From Blastocystis sp. Blastoise (lineage: Eukaryota; Sar; Bigyra; Opalinata; Blastocystidae), in NCBI GenBank assembly GCA_039096225.1, contig JBBPEB010000025.1, forward strand, positions 62,001-126,000: a stretch of DNA of 64,000 nucleotides, read 5' to 3'. Position 1 is the stretch's first letter. Every line of letters starts with the position of its first letter. Shown here piece after piece: positions 9,651-18,574 of this stretch. The notes beneath the pieces are model-generated. The model searched no databases. It had not been told where the DNA came from and was given only the letters and a program-made list of their open reading frames with translations. The translations under genes and the position numbers were made by a program.

Positions 9651-10688
9651 TTAATTTAAATGAAATTTTTTTAAGAAGAATTGAACAAGATTAATAATTA
9701 GATTAGTAGTAGTATCAAAGGATGTAGAGTTGACAAGAGCACCACCACAACGTTCAGCATTCTCTTTTGTAACACCACTTCCACTAGGATTTTTAAAGTA
9801 GTTATCAGCAGTTTCTTTACGTTTCTTATCATCATCAGTAGTAATCATATTATAAGCGAAATCAATAGGGATACCAAGAGAAGGATAATAGTATTTTAAT
9901 GCATTCACTACAATAGGAACAATCGTTTTAATAGTTTTAATAGCAGTATTCGCAATAATAGAATGCTTTTGTTTTGGATCCATAGGATATTCTTTATCGA
10001 TAACGACATTAACAATATCACGTACAGACACATGCTCATCATTTTTAGGTAATCGTTCTTTTATATCTTGTAATTTCTTTCTATTAGACTTTATATTATT
10101 AGAACGAATAGCCTTCTTAGCAATAATTCTTATTTGAGGAGTTACGAATTTACTTGTTTTCTTTTCTTTTTCTCGGTGACTCCCATGTTCTTTACGATGT
10201 TTTTGATGCCTTCTATGTATACCTTGACCAAATATATCATCATAATTTTCATCTTCAAGATTTGCATTATTATAATCTTTATCATCATCAGCCATCATTT
10301 TTCTTGTTATTCTCTTTGGTTGATAAGTATCATCATCGTTATATAATTCATCATCTCTATTAGCATCTTCAATATGTTCTTCAAATTGTCTTTTCTTTTC
10401 TTCTTTTGCTTTTTCTTGACGTTTTTGTTCTTTACGTTTCTGATAATAATTATATCCAGCAAATGCTCCTAATGTACCTAAAATAGGTAATGCAGTATAG
10501 ACACCATTTTTAAAGTCAGCCCAATCAGCATCTCTAGTTTGTTGTCTAACAATTTCTTCAAAACCAGTTCCTCCATATCTTACATAACGTTTATGATAAA
10601 GATCACGTCTATTTGATTTTGGTGGTGATCCTCCAAATAATCGTGGATCACAATTTTGTTTTAAATATCTTTTTGTAATTGAACTCAT
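9651..10688 (-). CDS. Basic virion protein with membrane-active helix and protease sites, 345 aa
   Basis: A hydrophobic, glycine-containing helix lies at about residues 64-82, followed by a charged coil (about 83-110) and acidic stretches. LFGG-S at 17-21 and IFGQ-G at 152-156 both fit the adenoviral protease consensus (M/I/L)xGG-x or (M/I/L)xGx-G, and the second is followed by a His/Arg/Lys-rich segment. GSG-V near 307 and CGG-A near 318 may be further sites. The layout resembles adenoviral precursor minor proteins, in which an amphipathic or hydrophobic piece and a basic DNA-binding piece are freed by cleavage. It lies between the packaging ATPase and the repeat protein in the leftward cluster. 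The function is inferred; the family is not recognised. Confidence 0.85.
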   Translation of the reverse strand: MSSITKRYLKQNCDPRLFGGSPPKSNRRDLYHKRYVRYGGTGFEEIVRQQTRDADWADFKNGVYTALPILGTLGAFAGYNYYQKRKEQKRQEKAKEEKKRQFEEHIEDANRDDELYNDDDTYQPKRITRKMMADDDKDYNNANLEDENYDDIFGQGIHRRHQKHRKEHGSHREKEKKTSKFVTPQIRIIAKKAIRSNNIKSNRKKLQDIKERLPKNDEHVSVRDIVNVVIDKEYPMDPKQKHSIIANTAIKTIKTIVPIVVNALKYYYPSLGIPIDFAYNMITTDDDKKRKETADNYFKNPSGSGVTKENAERCGGALVNSTSFDTTTNLIINLVQFFLKKFHLN

Positions 10689-10698
10689 AACAAAACAA
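10689..10698 (-). terminator. 3'-end motif TTGTTTTGTT abutting the next start codon
   Basis: This copy lies 44 bases past the ATPase stop and directly touches ATG 10688 of the next leftward gene. That position leaves no room for a promoter with a leader and favours a 3'-end role for the motif. Confidence 0.5.
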
Positions 10699-10741
10699 TA
10701 AAATAATTATGGTTTATATGACAAATTAAAATATAAAAAAA

Positions 10742-11779
10742 TTAATGAAAAGAAGGATAACCAGAATAATGCTTTTTATTTAAATAAGGATTAAAAATGC
10801 GTCGTTGACTATCTTGTATGATTTGATCTTGTATGATTTGTAAGATGGATTCTTTAGGTTTATCTTTTTCATCTCGTTCAATACCTTTCAATGAGACTTC
10901 TTCTTCAATAGGTAAAAACTTCTTCATTTTCTTTTCATATGTAGATATATGTTCATTAGGACGTTTAATACTACTACCTGATACTTCACCTTGTTCTTCT
11001 CGTTTCTCTTTTTCACTATCTTCTTCTGTCCATTTCCTTTTCTTTACCATCTTATATACATTCTGTTTACTACCACAATCAGGATTAGTCCATATTGTTA
11101 AATCATCACTACCTTGTTTCAACATAAAGAATTGATGTGGATCATTCATTAATTCTTCATCTGTAAGAATTTCATTTAGATTCGATGGCATAATCTTTAA
11201 TTTATCTGGTAAGAATCCAGGATCACGTTTTAAGATTTGACTATTAATAAAGAAATGAGATACTTGACTTAATATAGATTGATTGGTAACATCTGTATGA
11301 CTTTGAAGACATATAATAGCATTCTGTTTATAATGACGACCTTTAGATAATATAGATACAATCAATTGTTTGGTTTGTCTAGATAATGGATAGATATCAT
11401 CCAATACAATAAAATTATGTTCTGGTAATTTATATGTATTGACTAATTCATCAACAGTTTTAATCTTTTTAAATTTATCATCTACAGAATCATACCATTT
11501 ATAATCAATTCCAGCATGTTCACAAATATCTTGAAAGGATGTATAACATTCATTCTTATTGGATGCATCAGGACAAATTACTGTGACTTGTTTATATTTA
11601 TTTTTAAGATCCATAGAACATAAGAGATTCACAGTTAAGAAAGATTTACCTGAGAATGTTCTTGCAATAATCAATATAAATTTTGATTCATATGTTTTAT
11701 GATGTGATTTTCCATATTTAAATTCTAAGACTCCACATCCTTTACGTGTTTCTTTTAATGGATTTATTTTATTCACCAT
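10742..11779 (-). CDS. A32-like FtsK/HerA DNA-packaging ATPase, 345 aa
   Basis: The product would pump viral DNA into the capsid. The Walker A-like loop ARTFSGKS is at residues 39-46; its first Gly is replaced by Ala. Walker B FIVLDDI is at about 123-129. A KGRHYKQNAIICLQS segment near 146-160 provides the sensor Gln typical of the A32 family. About 100 charged residues form the C-terminal tail. Size and motif order match packaging ATPases of polinton-like viruses, virophages and larger nucleocytoplasmic viruses. It sits next to the penton-like gene, as is common in this lineage. Confidence 0.92.
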   Translation of the reverse strand: MVNKINPLKETRKGCGVLEFKYGKSHHKTYESKFILIIARTFSGKSFLTVNLLCSMDLKNKYKQVTVICPDASNKNECYTSFQDICEHAGIDYKWYDSVDDKFKKIKTVDELVNTYKLPEHNFIVLDDIYPLSRQTKQLIVSILSKGRHYKQNAIICLQSHTDVTNQSILSQVSHFFINSQILKRDPGFLPDKLKIMPSNLNEILTDEELMNDPHQFFMLKQGSDDLTIWTNPDCGSKQNVYKMVKKRKWTEEDSEKEKREEQGEVSGSSIKRPNEHISTYEKKMKKFLPIEEEVSLKGIERDEKDKPKESILQIIQDQIIQDSQRRIFNPYLNKKHYSGYPSFH

Positions 11780-11797
11780 TTTTATATGATTTTAATC

Positions 11798-11807
11798 AAC
11801 AAAACAA
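11798..11807 (-). terminator. 3'-end motif TTGTTTTGTT
   Basis: Sense-oriented copy about 42 bases past the stop of the penton-like gene (11849-12514, minus). Confidence 0.45.
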
Positions 11808-11848
11808 AAAATAATTAATGATAAGTTAAAGATAAATAAATGATTTTA

Positions 11849-12514
11849 TTAAGATGCAGTAAAGTATATATAAAGATTTGTATTTGATAAATCAATTGGA
11901 TTATTTAATTGATCATATATTTCCCATTGGATATCTGTATATTTACCATCAATACATGGAATAGATAAATCACTTAAAGCAAATGTATTATCAAATCCTT
12001 GTTTAGCATATAAAGGAATAGAAATTAAATCATTATCTTTATTAATAATATCACAATACACACGTAACATATAGATCTTATACCATGAAATATTATTAGA
12101 TATATATTCATCACTGTAAGTAATTGGTGTATTAAAGTATTCATCATCTAATCCTAAATAATAAAAGAATTCTTTATTACTAAGACTTCTTCTGAATCCA
12201 CTATACGTACCAAATGTTTTTGTTTCTTTATCATAATAGAATGCACTCGTTTGTCCAGATACAGATATTGTCATCTTCTTACCAAGTTCAATTAATTTCT
12301 CAAAGAATTCTTCCAATGAATAGTTACCAGCTGGAAATGTATGTGCTGTTGCATTATTTTCAGTTATTCTGAAAGATGGGATATTAATGATATCACTTGT
12401 ATTCACTAATGTATTGATATGAGTAATATTTTTACCTACTAAATCCAAAGTATAATTGAATTGTTCATGACAAATTTGACTTGTAATTTTACTTAGATGA
12501 GATATTGATGTCAT
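11849..12514 (-). CDS. Penton-like minor capsid protein, 221 aa
   Basis: This is likely the single jelly-roll protein that forms the capsid vertices. FPAGNYSLEEFFEKL near residues 59-73 matches the 'P-x-G-x-Y-(S/T)-x-x-E-(F/L)' signature seen in penton or minor capsid proteins of this virus lineage, and the C terminus has the usual strand pair around NPIDLSNTNLYIYF. The length suits a single jelly roll. It lies between the packaging ATPase and the first capsid candidate. The identification rests on motif style, size and position rather than strong sequence identity. The same signature recurs in the 812-aa protein at 15577. Confidence 0.75.
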   Translation of the reverse strand: MTSISHLSKITSQICHEQFNYTLDLVGKNITHINTLVNTSDIINIPSFRITENNATAHTFPAGNYSLEEFFEKLIELGKKMTISVSGQTSAFYYDKETKTFGTYSGFRRSLSNKEFFYYLGLDDEYFNTPITYSDEYISNNISWYKIYMLRVYCDIINKDNDLISIPLYAKQGFDNTFALSDLSIPCIDGKYTDIQWEIYDQLNNPIDLSNTNLYIYFTAS

Positions 12515-12545
12515 TTTTATTAAATGAATTAATTATGAAATTATA

Positions 12546-12555
12546 AACAAAACAA
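12546..12555 (-). terminator. 3'-end motif TTGTTTTGTT
   Basis: Sense-oriented copy about 58 bases past the stop of the 407-aa capsid gene (12613-13836, minus). Confidence 0.45.
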
Positions 12556-12612
12556 TATTTTTTTAGAATAATATAAAGTTGATACAAATAATAAAAATAT
12601 CAAATAAATAAA

Positions 12613-13836
12613 TTAATTGGTAGCACCATCTCTAACAAATTTAACAAATATAAAATGAGCATATAAAGTATAAGGACCAGTAACAGTTCCACCAGTATAT
12701 TCAGTTAATAATGAGATATTAACTTCACAACCACTACGCGTATTGACATCAACAACACTTGAAATAGGGAATATATAAATAGGTTGTTCATACCACTTTT
12801 CACCGTTTAAAGGAGATTGAGGATGACTATTACATCTCCAAGTATTATAAAGCATAGCATTAGGAATAATTTGTGATGGATTCGTTGTTTTATACGTAGT
12901 AGGGAAATCCGTCTTTGGTAAGATATTTTGACCACCAATTTGGAATTGACATGATTTTAATAATTCAGTTTTAATAGGAATCATGCTCTTCTCTTGATTT
13001 GTGAAGTATAACATACAATAATCAGGTACGAAAACAACACTTCTATTGGATAAGAATTGTTGTGGAGTTGGTGTACCTGATACTGATGCTTGTGAATAAA
13101 CAGGTGTAGTGAATGCAGATATCTGACAATTATTAGGAATACATTTAATCAAAGCACGTGGATCATTACCAAAATTAATATCATAAATTTGTTGAAGATG
13201 AATATAAACACGATCAAATTTCAATGCAGTGATTACAGTGGTACCGGTAAATAGATTCTTTAAATAATTTGTAACGAATTGCATCTTCAAAGATTTTACT
13301 TTAATAGCACAATCAAATGTACCAAGACCAGTAATAAGAGATAAAGGAATAATAACTTGAGCTTTTTCTTTCATTTCCATTCCAGCAATACTACTCAACG
13401 TGTTATTATATAAGCATTCTGTCATACTATACATAGATTTATCAATTTCATCTTTACTTAATTCTTTAATAGTAACAAATTTTCTTGCTTTACTGGATTC
13501 AATAGAAGATTCAGAATAATTAATAAGAATATCTTGACCCGTAGGAGATACAAACGTAAGATCTGTAGTAATTTTATCAATAATACTATAGATATTAGAA
13601 TGTTGTACAACTGAAGATGTTGAATTTTTGTCTCTAGTACCAGTAATATTGAAATTCAGTTCTAAGAATGAATTACTGAAATCAATATAAGGGCTATCCA
13701 CTGAATTATATAAGAATTCAAATGGATAAGGTTGATTTAATAAATCTTGACTTGTAGAAACTAGAATAGGAATTTGTACAGGTTTAATAGTTTGATTTGC
13801 CTTTGAAGGTAAGAATTGTCTTGGGAATCCTTCCAT
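12613..13836 (-). CDS. Candidate double jelly-roll major capsid protein, 407 aa
   Basis: The protein is rich in predicted strands and loops, without membrane segments. It shares collinear blocks with the neighbouring 497-aa protein: YIDFSNSFLEL against YINFNQSYLDL near the N terminus, RKFVTIKELSKDEIDKSMY against RKMILLKDISKNDLEKSMY in the middle, and QPIYIFPISS against HPIYIIPTKS near the C terminus. The opening 'xxSPYIDFSxSxLxLxxxI' style is typical of capsid proteins of polinton-like viruses and virophages. Of the pair this one is shorter and sits beside the penton-like gene. Which of the two is the main shell subunit cannot be settled here. Confidence 0.75.
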   Translation of the reverse strand: MEGFPRQFLPSKANQTIKPVQIPILVSTSQDLLNQPYPFEFLYNSVDSPYIDFSNSFLELNFNITGTRDKNSTSSVVQHSNIYSIIDKITTDLTFVSPTGQDILINYSESSIESSKARKFVTIKELSKDEIDKSMYSMTECLYNNTLSSIAGMEMKEKAQVIIPLSLITGLGTFDCAIKVKSLKMQFVTNYLKNLFTGTTVITALKFDRVYIHLQQIYDINFGNDPRALIKCIPNNCQISAFTTPVYSQASVSGTPTPQQFLSNRSVVFVPDYCMLYFTNQEKSMIPIKTELLKSCQFQIGGQNILPKTDFPTTYKTTNPSQIIPNAMLYNTWRCNSHPQSPLNGEKWYEQPIYIFPISSVVDVNTRSGCEVNISLLTEYTGGTVTGPYTLYAHFIFVKFVRDGATN

Positions 13837-13927
13837 GTTAGTAATTATTGTTTATGTATTTTTTTTAACAAAATAAAAATAAAATAATAATAATATTTTA
13901 TAATTATTAATTAATTTTAATTTTTAT

Positions 13928-13937
13928 AACAAAACAA
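13928..13937 (-). terminator. 3'-end motif TTGTTTTGTT
   Basis: Sense-oriented copy about 75 bases past the stop of the 497-aa capsid paralog (14013-15506, minus). A weaker A-rich AACAAAATAA lies near 13867. Confidence 0.45.
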
Positions 13938-14012
13938 ATGATTTTATTATAGAATAGAATAGAATTAATTAAACAAGTTAACGTTAAGAATAGTAAGTAA
14001 GAAATATTAAAT

Positions 14013-15506
14013 TTAAATATCACGTACACTACGTACAGCGATCATATGTAAGGTATAAGGAGAACTATCACTTAGATCAGTAGTAGTATGTTTATAAATA
14101 CCAGCATGAGAAGCTACCTTATAAGAGGCAGTATCAGCTTCCCAATGATATTTTGTCTTTTTATCTGTTGGATCAACGTAACTTTTCCATTGACACGTTT
14201 GTCCATCAGGAACAGTGGATGAATCAATATGTTCATATTTAACATCATGAACATCAACATTACAATCGAAATTCAATTCAATACCACTATCTGATTGGAT
14301 ATTCATTAATGATTTTGTTGGAATAATATAAATAGGATGTTTAATCCATTCATCATATTTAAGAATAGTTTCAGGATTTGAATTATCAGCCCATAAACAA
14401 TATAAATTCTTATTAGGACAAGATAAACTAGTAGTTTCTGCATTATTGAAGACATGACCTTTTGTAGTAAGATTATGATAATACATTTGAGTAGGGAATT
14501 CAGTTTGAGGGAACATTTGAACATCACCAATCAAACAACTTTGATATGTTGGCCATACATTTGGACTAGCTATATTACTAATAGTTGTTGAACTATACCC
14601 ATTTGTAAACCAAAATAATATATATTCAGGTATAAATGGTAAAGCTCTATTGATATTGAAATGATTAGTAGTTAATCTTGTATTTTGATAATCAACTTGA
14701 ATACATGTAGGTATAGTTTTATATAATTCATTCGATTGGAACTGAATATCTTTATAAGTCATTAAATTCATAGTAGCTGATTCAATCTTGAATGTACTAA
14801 ACCATTTTTCATCATCTAAATGTAACCATTCGGTAGTTTTGGTAGCAGTACCATTCTTGAAATAAATACTCATTTTATTATCAATTAATGATTCAATAGT
14901 ACTAGTTCTAAATAACATATTGAAATGTTTAGTTAATATTAAAGAATCTCCATCAACACCTAAACCACTAATAAGATATAAAGGAATAGCAATATGAATA
15001 GATTCATTTGGATGTGCACGTATATAACGAATAGAATTCAATTCATAAGTATCTGCAGATAAATCTTCACCATACATAGATTTTTCTAAATCATTTTTAC
15101 TAATATCTTTTAATAATATCATTTTACGACCACGTGAAGCATGTGTACAATTTTCTTCATATTTTAAAGCACGATCAGATCCATCAGGTAATGTATAAAC
15201 CATTTCAACATCAGTAGTATCAATAATAGAATAAATATTAGCTTTTTGAACTAATTGATCCAAGAAATATTGACATAATTGATCATAGGTGAAACTAGCA
15301 GAAGTACCTGTTTCATCTAAATAAACAGAAACTGGTCCAGCTTTATCTGTTACAGTTGCTTTGACAGTAAGATCCAAATAGGATTGATTGAAATTGATAT
15401 AAGTATTATCCACATTAGTCCAATGATATTGAAAGATATAAGGACTAGATAGAATATCAGTATTGCTTTGAATAGGAATATTATCTTTAATTCTTAAGAT
15501 TCTCAT
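14013..15506 (-). CDS. Second candidate double jelly-roll capsid protein, 497 aa
   Basis: This is a paralog of the 407-aa protein and collinear with it over its whole length. Most of its extra length is in loops: an insertion near residues 65-85 and a longer region near 425-480. It opens the leftward structural cluster and is transcribed away from the 812-aa gene across a 70-bp AT-only spacer (15507-15576). A pair of related capsid subunits could build hetero-oligomeric capsomers, or one may cap special positions. Its length is closer to usual double jelly-roll capsid proteins, so it may be the true major one. Confidence 0.75.
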   Translation of the reverse strand: MRILRIKDNIPIQSNTDILSSPYIFQYHWTNVDNTYINFNQSYLDLTVKATVTDKAGPVSVYLDETGTSASFTYDQLCQYFLDQLVQKANIYSIIDTTDVEMVYTLPDGSDRALKYEENCTHASRGRKMILLKDISKNDLEKSMYGEDLSADTYELNSIRYIRAHPNESIHIAIPLYLISGLGVDGDSLILTKHFNMLFRTSTIESLIDNKMSIYFKNGTATKTTEWLHLDDEKWFSTFKIESATMNLMTYKDIQFQSNELYKTIPTCIQVDYQNTRLTTNHFNINRALPFIPEYILFWFTNGYSSTTISNIASPNVWPTYQSCLIGDVQMFPQTEFPTQMYYHNLTTKGHVFNNAETTSLSCPNKNLYCLWADNSNPETILKYDEWIKHPIYIIPTKSLMNIQSDSGIELNFDCNVDVHDVKYEHIDSSTVPDGQTCQWKSYVDPTDKKTKYHWEADTASYKVASHAGIYKHTTTDLSDSSPYTLHMIAVRSVRDI

Positions 15507-15576
15507 TTTTTTTAATAAAAAATATTAATAAATAAAATAAAATTAATATAAATTATAATTTAATAAATTAGAAAAT

Positions 15577-18015
15577 ATGGAACTTGATGATGATAATTAT
15601 GAAGAACAGACTTCATTAGAAGAGAAGGATACTCGTATTAAAACACATGTAGTCCCTATTGATGTTCGTTGTATTGATAATCAATTCAATATACATTTAT
15701 CGAATTCTATTGATATCACTAAAAATATCATTTCTTATATTGATCTTAATTTAATTGGTAGTGAAAGTGTGCCTCTATTTGATACATTCACAAAAACACA
15801 AATATTCAAATATATAAATACTCGTGTCAATGGTAATAGTTCCGTATATACAATCACTTTAGATCAGAAAAATTATTCCATTCCACAATTATTAGAACTA
15901 TGTCATTTTGATGTATGTGATAGACCAGTAATAAAAGATTCTCCTGATATTGATCCTACTGTCAAAATTAATGAATACCCTACAATAACCATTGATAGAG
16001 ATGATTGGTATTGTGAATTCACAATTGCTAATACTAGACGTGGCTTTTATTTCCCAAGAGGAACCTATACAGATATAGAATTTTGGTGGGTTGCTGTATG
16101 TTGTGTATCAGCTGTATGGAAAAACCCGGTAGGTAATCGAATAATGATGAAATATGATGATGATACTATAACAATATATAGACCTGAAGTCACCACTTAT
16201 AATATTCCTGTTACAACAACAGGAACTTATAAATTTAATGGATTCTTTACTAATGGAAGTAATGATTATAAAACATATACTGTTTCAACACAAGATAGTG
16301 AAAATAAAATAACTTGTGAAGTAAATGGTGCTCATACATTTTATTTTAATTGGTCAAGTAGTAATATACTCAGTTTAGAAAGGCAATTATTCACTGGTTT
16401 GAAAATAAATAGCAATACATTGGTGTATACTACACCTCAAAAAGAAATTACATTAAATAGAATGAAAAGAACAGTTACAGTTGAAGATAAATATAATACT
16501 ATGATTATTAGACATATAAATAAATATGATGGTAATTATGACACTACATTCACTGTTCCTCCTGGTGACTATACTGAAGATGAATTCTATGATTTATTAG
16601 AAAGTTCAATTAATAATACTATTAAAACAAATTATTTAAGTATAACAAAAGATGCTCAAACTATGGACGATAAGGATGGATATATTTTATATTTATCATT
16701 TCAAGATATTGATTCAACATCATGGACACTTACAGCTATAGATATAGAACATTCATTATTTAAGTATCGTGGTGCTCTACATAATATACGTCCTGATTTA
16801 GTTTATGATGAACAAGGATGTTTTGCTTGGCATGTATCTTATGGTAAACAATTATTACCAGATACACCTGTTGATTTGAATACATTAGATTTAGATGGTA
16901 ATTATAAGTGTTATACTGATAGTTATCATATAGATTTTTCTCAAGCTCAAGAATTAGGTGAAATCCTAGGTTATAATAAATTAGGTCATGATGAAATTAT
17001 TAATTATGGTATTCATAATATTGATAGTAGTCGTCCAAAAGGAATGTTAATAGCTCAATCGAATATAGTAGATAATAGTCAGAATTCTTTATATTCATTC
17101 AATGTGAATAATTATAAAGGCAATAATGAATTTCATGATATTATGAATATTAATGTGTCTCCTTATTTGAATACAATACAAGATATTACAATACGATATA
17201 CTGATAAAAATAAACAATATGTGAATTTCAATAATAATTGTATTTTAAGAGGATTCTTAGAATTCTCAGATACAGTAGATACGATTCAACCAAGTGAAAC
17301 TATTAAGAAATTATGTTTGAATTGTTTAACAGCAGACACACAATTCTATGCTGAATATCCTACATTGAATATCCAAAATAAGATCTTAAAAGATATTATT
17401 ATTCAAAATGATACTGATACGATCCAAACAAATGCATCTAAATTATGTACTGGATATATAAATGGATCTTATTATCCAACATTTAGTTTTCCTTTATCGG
17501 ATAAATATGTTACATATAGTAATATAAATTCTCCAATCACAATTGATCATCATATCGATTTAAGATTTGATGAATTATTCAAAGGAAATATCATTTGTAA
17601 TATATGTGAACCGAATGGTAGTGATATACGTTTCAAAGCTTATGATGAAGTATATTGTGATTTTAGTACAAGTAAGAATTTAATTTATGAATTGAAGAAA
17701 ACCAATGTCTATGGATATCAATACTTAACGAATATACAAATTATATCAGTGTATGGTCAATCCACTGATTACTTATATCCTATTTCATTAAGATGTTTTA
17801 CTAATGAATATGAGAATAATATTCATGTTATTGATACTACAAATCTACCTTATTACTATTCGAATGGTATTAAATATGAAGGTATATCGAATAAGATCAA
17901 TAAGAATGTTTATTATTGTAATCGTAAATTATTAAAGTTATTACCTCATGATAATATGTTCTTTATTACTTGTGATTATCCTTGTGTTGTTTTATTAACT
18001 ATCTCTTATATATAA
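15577..18015 (+). CDS. Large multi-module minor capsid or spike protein, 812 aa
   Basis: The protein is strand-rich, without signal peptide or membrane segment. The penton-type signature recurs: near 92-107 (ITLDQKNYSIPQLLEL), 157-169 (FYFPRGTYTDIEF) and 325-341 (FTVPPGDYTEDEFYDLL). This suggests it grew by repeating a single jelly-roll-like module. A later part (about 480-640) has ISPYLN-like strands and asparagine-rich turns. It is divergently transcribed from the capsid genes and followed by the Ser-rich 140-aa gene. A vertex, spike or host-attachment role is inferred. Confidence 0.7.
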   Translation: MELDDDNYEEQTSLEEKDTRIKTHVVPIDVRCIDNQFNIHLSNSIDITKNIISYIDLNLIGSESVPLFDTFTKTQIFKYINTRVNGNSSVYTITLDQKNYSIPQLLELCHFDVCDRPVIKDSPDIDPTVKINEYPTITIDRDDWYCEFTIANTRRGFYFPRGTYTDIEFWWVAVCCVSAVWKNPVGNRIMMKYDDDTITIYRPEVTTYNIPVTTTGTYKFNGFFTNGSNDYKTYTVSTQDSENKITCEVNGAHTFYFNWSSSNILSLERQLFTGLKINSNTLVYTTPQKEITLNRMKRTVTVEDKYNTMIIRHINKYDGNYDTTFTVPPGDYTEDEFYDLLESSINNTIKTNYLSITKDAQTMDDKDGYILYLSFQDIDSTSWTLTAIDIEHSLFKYRGALHNIRPDLVYDEQGCFAWHVSYGKQLLPDTPVDLNTLDLDGNYKCYTDSYHIDFSQAQELGEILGYNKLGHDEIINYGIHNIDSSRPKGMLIAQSNIVDNSQNSLYSFNVNNYKGNNEFHDIMNINVSPYLNTIQDITIRYTDKNKQYVNFNNNCILRGFLEFSDTVDTIQPSETIKKLCLNCLTADTQFYAEYPTLNIQNKILKDIIIQNDTDTIQTNASKLCTGYINGSYYPTFSFPLSDKYVTYSNINSPITIDHHIDLRFDELFKGNIICNICEPNGSDIRFKAYDEVYCDFSTSKNLIYELKKTNVYGYQYLTNIQIISVYGQSTDYLYPISLRCFTNEYENNIHVIDTTNLPYYYSNGIKYEGISNKINKNVYYCNRKLLKLLPHDNMFFITCDYPCVVLLTISYI

Positions 18016-18047
18016 ATATTTTAAGTCATTTCATTTAAATTAAAAAA

Positions 18048-18056
18048 TGTTTTGTT
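18048..18056 (+). terminator. 3'-end motif TGTTTTGTT
   Basis: Sense-oriented copy 33 bases past the stop of the 812-aa gene. Confidence 0.4.
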
Positions 18057-18084
18057 ATATTATTCATTTAAAAATTATTAAAAA

Positions 18085-18507
18085 ATGGAGCCTAAATCTG
18101 TATCTGAATCCTTACATTCTTTATCAAGTACAAGTTCAACAAGTTCAGATAGTTCAACAACAACCACATTATCCGAAGAAGAAATAGAAAAGAAAAATAC
18201 TTTATTAGAATTTATTATAAAAGCTATAAAATGTTTATTTGAGAAATCAACTGAATTCTTTCAATTAATTGTTAAAAATATAGATATTCATTGTAATTGT
18301 TGTAATCCACAAACAAAGAAAGTCTATTATAAGACAATGAAAATACAACAAACTATTATTGAAGAAGAAGTCAAACATATATCAGAAGTCTTGAATGAAT
18401 TAGAAGAAATTGATTCTAATCAAAATGAATCAATACAAGAATTAGCTGTTCAATTAATGAAATTAAATATAAGTGTTGATTCTATTGTTCAATCTCTTCA
18501 TTTATAA
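18085..18507 (+). CDS. Ser/Thr-rich small protein with coiled coil, 140 aa
   Basis: Residues 1-33 are a Ser/Thr tract ending in an acidic patch. A helical region follows (about 38-66), then a Cys cluster HCNCCNP (about 70-76), then a long amphipathic helix (about 90-137) that looks like a coiled coil. It lies in a rightward run between the large minor-capsid candidate and the first tyrosine recombinase. Like the neighbouring structural genes it has no heat-shock-element array in front. The family is not recognised; an oligomeric virion or assembly role is a guess from position. Confidence 0.7.
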   Translation: MEPKSVSESLHSLSSTSSTSSDSSTTTTLSEEEIEKKNTLLEFIIKAIKCLFEKSTEFFQLIVKNIDIHCNCCNPQTKKVYYKTMKIQQTIIEEEVKHISEVLNELEEIDSNQNESIQELAVQLMKLNISVDSIVQSLHL

Positions 18508-18541
18508 TTCTATGAAATGTTATAAAATATTAATAATAAAT

Positions 18542-18551
18542 TTGTTTTGTT
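18542..18551 (+). terminator. 3'-end motif TTGTTTTGTT
   Basis: Sense-oriented copy 35 bases past the stop of the 140-aa gene. Confidence 0.45.
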
Positions 18552-18574
18552 TATAAATAATTTAATTTTTAATA

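Noticed and set aside
10134-10363. Two plus-strand frames rich in Phe, Ile and His
   Set aside because: Antisense shadows of the charged region of the 345-aa virion protein.
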